In this document: positions 9,693-18,194 of the stretch, in pieces
How the letters are laid out: the number at the start of each line of letters is the position of its first letter
Position numbering within the stretch: the first letter of the stretch is position 1
NCBI RefSeq assembly: GCF_025150245.1
Contig: NZ_CP102279.1
Location: forward strand, 547,001-611,000
Length of the DNA: 64,000 nt
Origin: Dorea formicigenerans
GTDB lineage: Bacteria; Bacillota; Clostridia; Lachnospirales; Lachnospiraceae
Direction: 5' to 3'
Program-made: the position numbers and the translations under genes
Notes under the pieces: generated by a model
Database searches by the model: none
What the model was told of the DNA's origin: nothing
The model's input: the letters and a program-made list of their open reading frames with translations, nothing else

Positions 9693-10640
9693 ATGATGGA
9701 ACCAACACCAGTATATATATGTACCGGATTTCTGGACAGTGGAAAGACGTTGCTTGTCAAAGATACTTTGATGGAGCAGGAATGGATCGAACCGGGACTT
9801 ACACTTCTGATTCTTTGTGAAGAAGGTGAGGAAGAATATTCCAAGGAATATTTGGAAGAAAATGATATGGTGCTTTTAAAGATAGATAAATTTGAGCAGT
9901 TAAATGCAGCATTTTTTACAAACTGCGAGAAGAACTATCATCCGGCGCAGGTTGTCATTGAATACAATGGAATGTGGAAGCTGGAAGATTTGTTACAGCT
10001 TAAGTACCCACGCAAATGGCAGATTCAGGGAATTTATTCTACTGTTAATGGAACGACACTGGATATGTACCTGAAAAACATGAGAAATATGTTGATGGAG
10101 CAGCTTACCGAGTCAGAGCTTATCATTATCAACCGTTGCCCGGAAGGTGTGGATCGTTCCGGATTCAGACGTGCACTTAAGGTACAGAATCCAATGGCAC
10201 AGTTGATATTTGAAGGAATGGACGGCAAGATCATTCAGCCGACAGCTGAAGACCTGCCATTTGATATTAAGGAAAATCCAATTAAAGTTGAAGATGAAGA
10301 CTTTGGAATCTGGTATGTAGATGCATATGATCATCCAGACCAGTATATGGATAAAGAGATTGAGTTTGTCGCACAGGCATTTCGTCCGAAAGGAATGAAG
10401 AATGATATGTTCGTTCCTGTCAGAAAAATTATGACCTGCTGTGCAGATGATGTCCGTCTGTATGGATATCCGTGTAAGATTCCAAAAGTTACAAATATCC
10501 AGATGCAGAAATGGTATCGTGTTCGTGTAAGATATTCCTTTGAGCCGACAGAGCCATTTGCACCAGAGCAGCCGGTACTGTATCTGATGCACATTGAACC
10601 GGCCGAGGCACCGGAACAGGATTATGTATATCTTGGATAA
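9693..10640 (+). CDS. CobW-like GTP-binding protein, second copy
   Basis: A 315-residue relative of the upstream GTPase. Walker A is GFLDSGKTLL and the usual CxCC metal motif is missing. Residues 85-115 still look like the switch/DxxG area (QVVIEYNGMWKLEDLL), and IINRCPEG resembles the guanine-specificity NKxD region in degenerate form. The C-terminal 100 residues hold CCADDVRLYGYPC, which could bind metal. An AAAGGAG site precedes the ATG pair at 9693/9696. It is probably co-transcribed with the first CobW gene, and the pair may act together. Confidence 0.8.
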   Translation: MMEPTPVYICTGFLDSGKTLLVKDTLMEQEWIEPGLTLLILCEEGEEEYSKEYLEENDMVLLKIDKFEQLNAAFFTNCEKNYHPAQVVIEYNGMWKLEDLLQLKYPRKWQIQGIYSTVNGTTLDMYLKNMRNMLMEQLTESELIIINRCPEGVDRSGFRRALKVQNPMAQLIFEGMDGKIIQPTAEDLPFDIKENPIKVEDEDFGIWYVDAYDHPDQYMDKEIEFVAQAFRPKGMKNDMFVPVRKIMTCCADDVRLYGYPCKIPKVTNIQMQKWYRVRVRYSFEPTEPFAPEQPVLYLMHIEPAEAPEQDYVYLG

Positions 10641-10658
10641 ATGTATTACACAATCTGC

Positions 10659-10687
10659 TTGACAAAGCATGTCAAATCAGTTAGCAT
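10659..10687 (+). promoter_or_regulatory. Promoter of the tyrS T-box transcript
   Basis: TTGACA (10659-10664), a 17-base spacer and TAGCAT (10682-10687). The predicted start near 10694 places the whole T-box leader in the transcript. Confidence 0.6.
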
Positions 10688-10693
10688 AACAGC

Positions 10694-11050
10694 AGGGTAA
10701 AGAAAATATAACCAATATGCAAAGGCAATGAAGGGAAGAAGTAGTGGTGGATACACCCGTACAGAGAGCAGCCGGCAGGTGAGAGGCGCACGAAGGAAGA
10801 GACTACGAATACATCCCAAAGCTGCACACCGAAATCCAGAACCATGCAGAATGAGGAGACGTATAATCAAAAAGAACGTAAGAGAAATGTATTCTGAGGC
10901 AGGGACGAGTAGGCTGTGACGAGAAGCACCCGTTAACGTGCTTAAGCTGTGAATGCGGCTTAATGAGGCTGGCAGGCGTAAGCTGTCAGTAAAATAAGGT
11001 GGTACCACGATATATGTCGTCCTTGTCCGGTAGCGGACAAGGACGTTTTT
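10694..11050 (+). promoter_or_regulatory. T-box leader (tRNA-Tyr-responsive) of tyrS
   Basis: A classical T-box. Stem I has the AGAGAGC and GGTGAGAG distal-loop elements (10760-10785). The specifier loop GAATACATC has the tyrosine codon TAC at 10810-10812. The T-box sequence AAGGTGGTACCACG lies at 10996-11009, followed by an intrinsic terminator at 11018-11050. Uncharged tRNA-Tyr should stabilise the antiterminator and allow tyrS expression; charged tRNA should let the terminator form. Confidence 0.93.
11018..11050 (+). terminator. T-box-controlled terminator
   Basis: CGTCCTTGTCC pairs perfectly with GGACAAGGACG (11 bp) around GGTAGC, followed by TTTTT. It lies directly after the antiterminator T-box sequence. 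Confidence 0.9.
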
Positions 11051-11086
11051 ATATAATAGGAAATTGCATTTCCTATTATATAAAAA
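11046..11086. repeat. Perfect 19-bp palindrome between T-box terminator and tyrS
   Basis: The left arm 11046-11064 (TTTTTATATAATAGGAAAT) is exactly complementary to 11068-11086 around a TGC loop. The left arm begins in the T-run of the T-box terminator. It is followed by a GC-rich stretch (CCTCCGGCAGGATGCGCACT) of unknown origin. The unit may be a mobile palindromic repeat or an mRNA processing/stability hairpin. Confidence 0.7.
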
Positions 11087-11173
11087 AAGCCTCCGGCAGG
11101 ATGCGCACTCGCGCGAATAAGAACCAACATATCGTCCTTATAAAAATATGAATGAGATAAAGGAGAGAAAATC

Positions 11174-12397
11174 ATGGGAATTTATGAAGAGTTACAGGCG
11201 AGAGGTCTGATCGCTCAGGTAACAGATGAAGAAAGAATCAGAGATTTAGTAAACAATGGAAAAGCAACATTTTATATTGGATTTGATCCGACGGCGGACA
11301 GTCTTCACGTAGGACATTTTATGGCACTGTGTCTGATGAAGCGTCTGCAGGAAGCAGGCAATAAACCAATTGCTCTGATCGGTGGGGGAACAGGATACAT
11401 CGGAGATCCATCTGGAAGAACAGATATGAGAAGTATGATGACTCCAGAGCAGATCCAGCATAACTGTGATTGCTTTAAAAAGCAGATGAGCCGTTTCATC
11501 GATTTCTCAGATGGAAAAGCACTTATGGTTAATAATGCAGACTGGCTTCTTGGGCTGAACTATATAGAAGTCCTTCGCGAAATTGGTCCGCATTTTTCTG
11601 TAAACCGTATGCTGACAGCAGAGTGTTACAAGCAGAGAATGGAAAAAGGACTTAGCTTCCTCGAGTTCAACTACATGATCATGCAGGCGTATGATTTCTA
11701 TGAGTTGTTCCAAAAATACGGCTGTAATCTGGAATTTGGCGGAGATGATCAGTGGAGCAATATGCTTGCAGGTACAGAGTTGATTCGTCGTAAACTTGGA
11801 AAAGATGCTTCTGCTATGACAATTACACTGCTTCTGAACTCCGAAGGAAAGAAGATGGGCAAAACACAGAGCGGTGCGGTATGGCTTGATCCAAACAAGA
11901 CTTCCCCATTTGAGTTTTACCAGTATTGGAGAAATGTAGGAGATGCTGACGTTCTCAAATGTATCCGTATGCTGACATTCCTTCCGTTAGAAGAGATTGA
12001 CGCAATGGATAAATGGGAAGGAGCAGAGCTTAACAAAGCGAAAGAAATCCTTGCATTTGAGCTGACAAGTCTTGTTCATGGTGAAGAAGAGGCTAAAAAA
12101 GCACAGGAGGCTGCAAAGGCATTATTTAGTACAGGTGCTGCGGCAGATATGCCTAAGACAGAACTTACAGAGGCTGATCTTACAGATGGCAACATTGATA
12201 TTATGACACTGCTTGTAAAATGCGGCCTGACAGCTTCCAAATCTGAAGCACGCCGTGCAGTACAGCAAGGTGGAGTGTCTGTAGATGGAGAGAAAATCAC
12301 AGATATTGCCCACACATTTGCCGGAGAAGATTTTGGCGGAGAAGGAATCGTTCTGAAAAAAGGAAAGAAAAATTTCCGCAAGGTCATTGTAAAATAA
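11174..12397 (+). CDS. tyrS: Tyrosyl-tRNA synthetase
   Basis: Charges tRNA-Tyr. It is a class I enzyme of 407 residues: the HIGH-type motif appears as HVGH at residues 45-48 and the KMSKS-type motif as KKMGKT near residue 233, with the tyrosine pocket around [21 protein letters not shown] and a C-terminal S4 RNA-binding domain ([19 protein letters not shown]). AAAGGAGAGAAAATC precedes the ATG. Expression is controlled by the upstream T-box, whose TAC specifier agrees with the product. Confidence 0.97.
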   Translation: MGIYEELQARGLIAQVTDEERIRDLVNNGKATFYIGFDPTADSLHVGHFMALCLMKRLQEAGNKPIALIGGGTGYIGDPSGRTDMRSMMTPEQIQHNCDCFKKQMSRFIDFSDGKALMVNNADWLLGLNYIEVLREIGPHFSVNRMLTAECYKQRMEKGLSFLEFNYMIMQAYDFYELFQKYGCNLEFGGDDQWSNMLAGTELIRRKLGKDASAMTITLLLNSEGKKMGKTQSGAVWLDPNKTSPFEFYQYWRNVGDADVLKCIRMLTFLPLEEIDAMDKWEGAELNKAKEILAFELTSLVHGEEEAKKAQEAAKALFSTGAAADMPKTELTEADLTDGNIDIMTLLVKCGLTASKSEARRAVQQGGVSVDGEKITDIAHTFAGEDFGGEGIVLKKGKKNFRKVIVK

Positions 12398-12416
12398 AAT
12401 ATAATTATATAAAATG

Positions 12417-12441
12417 ATGTTGGGGATTTTTGCCCCAACAT
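12417..12441. repeat. Hairpin after tyrS, member of an intergenic repeat pair
   Basis: ATGTTGGGG (12417-12425) pairs with CCCCAACAT (12433-12441). No T-run follows on the plus strand. A related hairpin with the shared flank AAAATGATGTTGGGG occurs in the opposite direction at about 19599-19624. Confidence 0.55.
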
Positions 12442-12480
12442 TATAAAGGTAAATATTATCATAAGTAGAGGGTGGAACCT

Positions 12481-13281
12481 ATGAAGTGTCCAAGATGTGA
12501 CAAACCGATTAACGATGGAGAATCTTACTGCCCACATTGTGGGTACAAACTGGAAAAAAAGAAATCAAGGACATGGATCATGATAGGCGGCGTTGTGCTG
12601 GCTGGAGTCGTGCTTGGCTCTGTTGTCGCACAGACCGGTTACCATGCGTTCGAAAAACAGGTCAGTGAGACGCAAGGTGAGCTGACTGCAGATTCGAAAG
12701 ATGCACTGCCGGATCAGAAGACAATAGAGGCAAATAAGAAGAAAAACGAGACAGAACGAAAGCAGGAAGAACAGCAGGAACAGGAAGATGAAAAAGAAGA
12801 TGAGATTACAATTTCTGTAGACGAAGCAACTCCTGTGGATCTTGATTCTTATGTACAGATTCAGCCTGTATCTTCCAAGGCGAGTTCAGAACTTGATGAT
12901 AACACAGCCGAGAAAGCAATTGACGGTCAGGAAGTGACGTCGTGGCAGGAAGATGTAGCAGGATACGGACATGGTGAAAATCTTACACTTAAATTTGAAA
13001 AAACATATACGGTAAAGTATCTTGCACTGAAACTTGGAAGCTGGAAAGATGATGCTGCGTATGAGCAGAATAACAGACCGAAAGAACTGGATATTCAGAC
13101 CGACCATTTAATTCGGAAAGTTACATTTTCAGATGAAAAAAAAGAATACTGGGTCACATTTTCAGATACATGTAAAACCTCTGAACTTAAGCTGATTATT
13201 GAGCAGGTATACAGAGGTCTCAAGACGAGCTGGAATGACACTTGTATTGCAGAAGTGCAGGTTTATGGAACTGAAGAATAA
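12481..13281 (+). CDS. Zinc-ribbon membrane protein with C-terminal discoidin-like domain
   Basis: A 266-residue protein. An N-terminal zinc ribbon (CPRCDKPINDGESYCPHCG, residues 2-20) is followed by one transmembrane helix near residues 36-54 and a charged Glu/Gln/Lys linker. The C-terminal 150 residues carry the pattern SSELDDNTAEKAIDGQEVTSW, typical of discoidin/F5-8C-like carbohydrate-binding folds. The C-terminal part would lie outside the cell. The ATG at 12481 is chosen over a GTG three codons upstream because AGAGGGTGG fits it. The exact role is unknown; it forms a possible unit with the flavin reductase gene 16 bases downstream. Confidence 0.75.
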   Translation: MKCPRCDKPINDGESYCPHCGYKLEKKKSRTWIMIGGVVLAGVVLGSVVAQTGYHAFEKQVSETQGELTADSKDALPDQKTIEANKKKNETERKQEEQQEQEDEKEDEITISVDEATPVDLDSYVQIQPVSSKASSELDDNTAEKAIDGQEVTSWQEDVAGYGHGENLTLKFEKTYTVKYLALKLGSWKDDAAYEQNNRPKELDIQTDHLIRKVTFSDEKKEYWVTFSDTCKTSELKLIIEQVYRGLKTSWNDTCIAEVQVYGTEE

Positions 13282-13297
13282 AAGGAGTGAATGAAAT

Positions 13298-13804
13298 ATG
13301 GCATTTCATGAAGTACCAATTGAAAGTCTTGAATTTAACCCATTTAAGAAGATAAGTAAACAGTGGATGCTGATTACAGCAGGAGATGAGAAGAAGTCAA
13401 ACACGATGACAGCAAGCTGGGGCGGCCTTGGTATTATGTGGGGAAAGAATGTTGCAACTGCATACATCCGCCCAAACCGTTATACAAAAGAATTTGTAGA
13501 TCAGACGGATCACTTTACGTTATCATTTCTCCCGGAGGAGGAGCGCAAAGCGCTGAACTACTGTGGAACAGTCAGTGGACGTGATGTGGAGGATAAGTGG
13601 GCGGCAGCCGGACTTCATCCTTATCCGGTCGACGGAACAACAGGAGTGGAAGAAGCAGAGATGATTTTTGTATGTAAGAAGTTATATCATCAGGAAATGA
13701 AACCAGAGTGCTTTGATGCACCGGAAAACGATGAGAGATGGTATCCGGAGAAAGATTACCACATAATGTACATGGCAGAAATCGAGAAAGTACTGGTGAA
13801 ATAA
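13298..13804 (+). CDS. Flavin reductase-like (flavoredoxin-type) FMN-binding protein
   Basis: A 168-residue single-domain protein of the flavin reductase-like split beta-barrel family. The FMN-binding part is MLITAGDEKKSNTMTASWGG, and the later YIRPNRYTKEFVDQTDHFTLS is typical of flavoredoxins. AAGGAGTG precedes the ATG. Its stop overlaps the start of the Rrf2 regulator gene by one base, which suggests a redox-linked control unit. The physiological electron donor and acceptor are not evident. Confidence 0.85.
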   Translation: MAFHEVPIESLEFNPFKKISKQWMLITAGDEKKSNTMTASWGGLGIMWGKNVATAYIRPNRYTKEFVDQTDHFTLSFLPEEERKALNYCGTVSGRDVEDKWAAAGLHPYPVDGTTGVEEAEMIFVCKKLYHQEMKPECFDAPENDERWYPEKDYHIMYMAEIEKVLVK

Positions 13805-14241
13805 TGAAAGTTTCAACAAAAGGAAGATATGCACTTCGGATCATGATCGATCTTGCAGAGCATAACACAGGCGGATATATTCGCTTAAAAGATATTTCGA
13901 AGCGACAGGGGATTACACTGAAATATATGGAGCAGATCATGCCGATCCTCACGAAATCAGGATATGTAAAGAGCTTTCGTGGAAATAACGGTGGTTATAT
14001 GCTGGCAAAAAAACCAGAAGAATATACAGCTGGAGAGATTTTACGGGCAGCAGAAGGCAGTCTGGCTCCGGTAAGCTGCATTGAAGATGAGCCAAATGCA
14101 TGCGGACATTATGAACAGTGTAGGACAGTGAAGTTTTGGGAAGGTCTTTGGGATGTGATCATAGAGTACACGGATCGATTTACTCTTGCAGATCTGATGA
14201 AAAATGAAGACATTGAAAACCCAATATGCAAAGAAGGTTAA
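13804..14241 (+). CDS. Rrf2 family transcriptional regulator with three-cysteine cluster motif
   Basis: A 145-residue winged-helix regulator. MKVSTKGRYALRIM and ISKRQGITLKYMEQI are the standard Rrf2 DNA-binding segment. Cys92, Cys100 and Cys106 form the C-x7-C-x5-C pattern associated with Fe-S cluster sensing (IscR, NsrR, RsrR); CymR-type members lack it. The ATG at 13804 overlaps the flavin reductase stop, which rules out the longer in-frame start. It sits next to a LysR regulator and metY, so control of sulfur or Fe-S metabolism is plausible. Confidence 0.88.
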   Translation: MKVSTKGRYALRIMIDLAEHNTGGYIRLKDISKRQGITLKYMEQIMPILTKSGYVKSFRGNNGGYMLAKKPEEYTAGEILRAAEGSLAPVSCIEDEPNACGHYEQCRTVKFWEGLWDVIIEYTDRFTLADLMKNEDIENPICKEG

Positions 14242-14264
14242 AACGTAAGACAGGAGTGTAAGAT

Positions 14265-15218
14265 ATGACACTGACACAGTTAAGATACGTGATTACAATT
14301 GCAGATACCGGGTCTATGAATGAGGCATCAAAAGCACTTTTTATCTCGCAGCCAAGTTTGTCGCAGGCAGTCAAAGAGCTGGAGACAGAGATTGGAGTAG
14401 AGTTATTCAAGCGAAGCAACCGAGGGGTGTCGGTTACCCAGGAAGGAATCGAATTTCTGGGATACGCAAGACAAGTTGTAGAACAATATGAACTGATTGA
14501 GTCTCATTATATCGAACGTAAAAATGTAAAGAAAAAATTCGGAGTGTCTATGCAGCATTATACATTTGCAGTTAATGCATTTGTGGAAATGGTCAGACAG
14601 TTTGGCATGGATGAGTACGAGTTTGCGGTCCGTGAGACGAAAACATATGAAGTCATTGAAGATGTAAAGGAATTTCGCAGCGAGATAGGAATTATTTATA
14701 TCAATGATTTTAATCAGAAGGTATTGACGAAGATGATTAAGGAGTCTGATCTGGAATTTCATCCAATTTTGGACTGTGGTGTCTATGTTTATCTTTGGAA
14801 AGGGCATCCTCTTGCAAATAAGGAAGAGATTTCCATAGAAGAACTGGAAGAATACCCGTGTCTTGCATTTGAGCAGGGGAATTATAATTCGTTCTATTTT
14901 GCAGAGGAAGTGTTAAGTACTTACGAATACAAGCGCCTGATCCGGGCGAATGACCGGGCGACCCTTTTAAATCTCATGGTAGGGTTGAATGCATACACAC
15001 TTTGCTGTGGCATTATATGTGAGGGACTCAACGGTGAAGATTACTGTGCAGTGAAGCTGAAATCCAATGAGCATATGACGATTGGTTATCTGAAGCGAAA
15101 GGGTGTGGCACTTAGTCCTTTGGGACAGAAATATCTGGAAGAAATCCGAAAATACAAAGCTATGGGCATGGACATCCGTGGCGTGGAAGATATAAAAGCG
15201 GATCAAAAGCAGAGCTAG
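14265..15218 (+). CDS. LysR family transcriptional regulator
   Basis: A 317-residue regulator. The N-terminal helix-turn-helix is MTLTQLRYVITIADTGSMNE followed by ALFISQPSLSQAVKELE (residues 1-45). Residues 90-300 form the effector-binding domain. AGGAG is 8 bases before the ATG. It is co-directional with the Rrf2 gene upstream and metY downstream, from which it is separated by a strong terminator. The effector cannot be read from the sequence; O-acetylserine/homoserine or a sulfur metabolite would fit the neighbour. Confidence 0.88.
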   Translation: MTLTQLRYVITIADTGSMNEASKALFISQPSLSQAVKELETEIGVELFKRSNRGVSVTQEGIEFLGYARQVVEQYELIESHYIERKNVKKKFGVSMQHYTFAVNAFVEMVRQFGMDEYEFAVRETKTYEVIEDVKEFRSEIGIIYINDFNQKVLTKMIKESDLEFHPILDCGVYVYLWKGHPLANKEEISIEELEEYPCLAFEQGNYNSFYFAEEVLSTYEYKRLIRANDRATLLNLMVGLNAYTLCCGIICEGLNGEDYCAVKLKSNEHMTIGYLKRKGVALSPLGQKYLEEIRKYKAMGMDIRGVEDIKADQKQS

Positions 15219-15248
15219 AAGTGAAGAAGAAAATATGAGAAAGATACA

Positions 15249-15290
15249 GGAAGCTGGCTATAGGAATTACTTATAGCCGGCTTTCTTTTT
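15249..15290 (+). terminator. Terminator after the LysR gene
   Basis: GAAGCTGGCTATA and TATAGCCGGCTTTC form a stem with one G-T pair, followed by CTTTTTT. Confidence 0.85.
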
Positions 15291-15297
15291 TACATAT

Positions 15298-15361
15298 TAG
15301 ACAGGTAGGAATTGTCATGCTATTATATACCTATCAAACAGATAGGAAATGTGTTTGATAG
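15298..15361 (+). promoter_or_regulatory. metY promoter with palindromic operator and direct repeats
   Basis: TAGACA (15298-15303), 17 bases, then TATTAT (15321-15326). Just after the -10 lies CCTATC-AAACA-GATAGG (15330-15346), a palindrome over the probable start point, and CTATCAAACA pairs with TGTTTGATAG (15352-15361) as a second, wider inverted repeat. ACAGGTAGGAATTGT (15301-15315) is repeated as ACAGATAGGAAATGT (15338-15352). This looks like a repressor/activator target for the neighbouring Rrf2 or LysR protein. Confidence 0.6.
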
Positions 15362-15467
15362 AAACAATGAAAATAGCAGAGCAATCTGCAAAAAACACAC
15401 CCAAAAAACAAGTGAGATTGTTGGCAAGGTGAATAGAGATTTAGTAGAAGAAAAGGAGATAGGGATT

Positions 15468-16778
15468 ATGAGTGAAAAAATTACAAGAGAGAACAGAAAA
15501 TTTAAATTTGAGACATTGCAGTTACATGTAGGACAGGAGCAGCCGGACCCGGTTACAGATGCAAGAGCAGTTCCGATTTACCAGACATCATCTTATGTAT
15601 TCCGCAACAGCGATCATGCAGCAGCAAGATTTGGTCTGGCAGATGCTGGTAACATTTACGGACGTCTGACAAACCCAACGGAAGATGTATTCGAAAAGAG
15701 AATCGCAGCACTGGAAGGTGGCGTTGCAGCACTTGCAGTTGCTTCCGGAGCTGCCGCAATTTCATACACAATCGAGAACCTGGCACAGAACGGTGATCAC
15801 ATCGTAGCAGCTAAAAATATTTATGGTGGATCCTTCAACTTATTAGAGCACACACTTCCACAGTATGGAATCACAACAACATTTGTTGACATTTTTAATG
15901 AGGAAGAGGTTGAGGCAGCATTCCAGGAAAATACAAAAGCATTATTCATTGAGACACTTGGAAATCCGAACTCAGATGTAGTAGATGTAGAAAAATATGC
16001 AAAAATTGCACATGCACATAAAGTACCGTTGGTAGTAGACAACACATTTGCAACACCTTATCTTGTAAGACCAATCGAGTACGGTGCTGACATCGTTGTA
16101 CATTCCGCAACAAAATTCATCGGTGGACACGGAACAACAATCGGTGGAGTCATTGTAGACGGAGGAAAATTTGACTGGGAAGCATCGGGAAAATTCCCTT
16201 CACTGACAGAACCAAACCCAAGTTATCACGGAATCAGCTTCACAAAAGCAGTTGGAGCCGCAGCATTTGTTACAAAGATCCGTGCAATCCTGCTTCGTGA
16301 TACAGGTGCAACAATTTCACCATTCCATTCATTCCTGTTCTTACAGGGACTTGAGACACTTTCACTTCGTGTAGAGCGTCATGTACAGAATGCACTGAAA
16401 GTTGTAGAATACTTGAACAACCATCCACAGGTAGAGCATGTAAATCACCCATCTGTATCCACAGATCCAGAGCAGCAGGAACTTTACAAGAAATACTTCC
16501 CGAACGGTGGAGGATCTATCTTCACATTCGAAATCAAAGGAGATGCGCAGAAAGCAAAAGACTTTATCGATAATTTGGAGCTCTTCTCACTCCTTGCAAA
16601 TGTAGCCGATGTTAAATCACTTGTAATCCATCCGGCAACAACAACACATAGCCAGTGCACGGAAGAAGAACTGTTAGACCAGGGAATCAAACCAAACACT
16701 ATCAGACTTTCTATCGGTACTGAAAATATTGACGACATTATCCAAGACCTTGATGAAGCATTCAAGGCAGTAAAATAA
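15468..16778 (+). CDS. metY: O-acetylhomoserine sulfhydrylase / Cys-Met metabolism PLP enzyme
   Basis: A 436-residue PLP enzyme making homocysteine (or cysteine) from O-acetylhomoserine and sulfide. YGRLTNPTEDVFEKRIAALE and the Schiff-base lysine in VHSATKFIGGHGT are diagnostic, and the C-terminus LSIGTENIDDIIQDLDEAF is typical. The length agrees with MetY rather than the shorter MetB/MetC. The ATG at 15468 has AAAAGGAG upstream; the same frame is open to 15312, but that part overlaps the promoter and operator. Confidence 0.92.
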   Translation: MSEKITRENRKFKFETLQLHVGQEQPDPVTDARAVPIYQTSSYVFRNSDHAAARFGLADAGNIYGRLTNPTEDVFEKRIAALEGGVAALAVASGAAAISYTIENLAQNGDHIVAAKNIYGGSFNLLEHTLPQYGITTTFVDIFNEEEVEAAFQENTKALFIETLGNPNSDVVDVEKYAKIAHAHKVPLVVDNTFATPYLVRPIEYGADIVVHSATKFIGGHGTTIGGVIVDGGKFDWEASGKFPSLTEPNPSYHGISFTKAVGAAAFVTKIRAILLRDTGATISPFHSFLFLQGLETLSLRVERHVQNALKVVEYLNNHPQVEHVNHPSVSTDPEQQELYKKYFPNGGGSIFTFEIKGDAQKAKDFIDNLELFSLLANVADVKSLVIHPATTTHSQCTEEELLDQGIKPNTIRLSIGTENIDDIIQDLDEAFKAVK

Positions 16779-16791
16779 CCCTATCTCACAT

Positions 16792-16845
16792 GAATTGGGA
16801 ACGTAGCTGATCAATGATTGACTACGTCCTCAATTCAATTTTATG
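16792..16845. terminator. Bidirectional terminator between metY and the amylase gene
   Basis: GAATTGGGAACGTAG (from 16792) pairs with CTACGTCCTCAATTC (ending 16836), followed by AATTTTAT. It serves the convergent genes on both sides. Confidence 0.7.
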
Positions 16846-16859
16846 CAGGGCAGAACTTA

Positions 16860-18167
16860 TTAAAATTTCAAGTACATCGTACTATATGGTGGAATTTCTA
16901 ATTTTCCGTCCATATGAATTTCTGTATTACTGATCAGGTCATGGACCGTTCCATTCAATTCCTGATGCCATGCAGTATAGGGTGAGTCAGATGCATTGAC
17001 AGTGACCAGTATACGTTCTTTTTCTGAGCAACGCTCGAATACGAGTTGATGATTCTGGATCACTACATTTCGGTAAGAGCCATTGCAGAGTGCATCACTG
17101 TTTTGACGGATCTGGATTAATTTTTTAATGAATTTTGTGAGTTCATTTGGTTTTGGTGCATCAAAACATGGGCGAAGTGCATAATCATTGTCTGGTGCTT
17201 TCTCGCCTTTTTCGCCCCATTCACTTCCATAATAAAGGCATGGTATGCCTGGCATACCAAGAAGCAGACCGTATGCCAGTGGAATATGTGCCGGGTTAGT
17301 CAGGATGCTGGCGAGTCTTGTGACATCGTGGTTATCGGCAAAAGTCATAAGATGCTTTCCGCGGTAAATGCACCAATCCTCTGGTCCGAACTGGCGGTTC
17401 AGGGAATGTGCGATTTCAAAAAGATTCATGCAATTGAAGCTGGAATAAAGTCCTTTATAACATTCGTAATTCGTGCAACTGTGAAGCATTTCATCATTGA
17501 CAATCTGGTTATAATCTCCGAAAAGAACTTCTCCAATCAAGGCAAAATCGGGCTTTAATTCCTGAGTGAACTGTCGCAGACGTTTCATAAATTCGCGGTC
17601 CAGGCAATATGCAACATCAAGCCTGAGTCCATCGATGTCAAAAGTATCAATCCAGAAGCGGACACAGTCCAAAAGATAATCGACCACTGTCGGATTTTGG
17701 AGATTTAATTTGACCAGTTCAAAATGTCCTTCCCATCCTTCATACCAGAACCCATCGTTATAACAACTGTTACCATCAAAACTAATGTGGAACCAATCCT
17801 TATATGGAGAGTCCCATTTCTTTTCCTGGACATCACGAAAGGCCCAAAAGCCACGGCCGACATGATTAAACACACCGTCCAGTACAATCTTGATATCGTG
17901 ATCATGCAAATCCTTGCAGACATCTGAAAAATCTTCGTTCGTGCCAAGCCGGCAGTCGATTTTTCGAAAATCTCTTGTATCATATCCATGATTGTCGGAA
18001 TCAAAGATTGGATTTAATAAAATGGAATCTACACCGAGGTCTTTTAGATAATCGGACCACTCCATGATCTTGCGGATGCGGGGAACCGTTACACCATCAT
18101 TGTGCACTGGAGCACCACAGAACCCAATCGGATAAATTTGATAAAATACACTGTTATAAGTCCACAT
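16860..18167 (-). CDS. Alpha-amylase family (GH13) glycoside hydrolase
   Basis: A 435-residue cytoplasmic GH13 enzyme without signal peptide, acting on alpha-glucans or maltodextrins. The TIM-barrel motifs are complete: DGVFNHVG (region I), DGLRLDVAYCLD with the nucleophile Asp (region II), LIGEVLFGD with the acid/base Glu (region III) and FADNHDVTRL (region IV). The C-terminus is the usual beta-sandwich. The N-terminus YQIYPIGFCGAP is like small oligosaccharide-cleaving members. Substrate specificity is not determinable. It precedes a MATE exporter on the same strand, with 27 bases between. Confidence 0.9.
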   Translation of the reverse strand: MWTYNSVFYQIYPIGFCGAPVHNDGVTVPRIRKIMEWSDYLKDLGVDSILLNPIFDSDNHGYDTRDFRKIDCRLGTNEDFSDVCKDLHDHDIKIVLDGVFNHVGRGFWAFRDVQEKKWDSPYKDWFHISFDGNSCYNDGFWYEGWEGHFELVKLNLQNPTVVDYLLDCVRFWIDTFDIDGLRLDVAYCLDREFMKRLRQFTQELKPDFALIGEVLFGDYNQIVNDEMLHSCTNYECYKGLYSSFNCMNLFEIAHSLNRQFGPEDWCIYRGKHLMTFADNHDVTRLASILTNPAHIPLAYGLLLGMPGIPCLYYGSEWGEKGEKAPDNDYALRPCFDAPKPNELTKFIKKLIQIRQNSDALCNGSYRNVVIQNHQLVFERCSEKERILVTVNASDSPYTAWHQELNGTVHDLISNTEIHMDGKLEIPPYSTMYLKF

Positions 18168-18194
18168 AACTATGCCTTCTTTCTTTATGTAATA

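Noticed and set aside
15312-15467. Longer N-terminus for metY
   Set aside because: Would overlap the -10 box and operator; AAAAGGAG and family similarity support ATG 15468.
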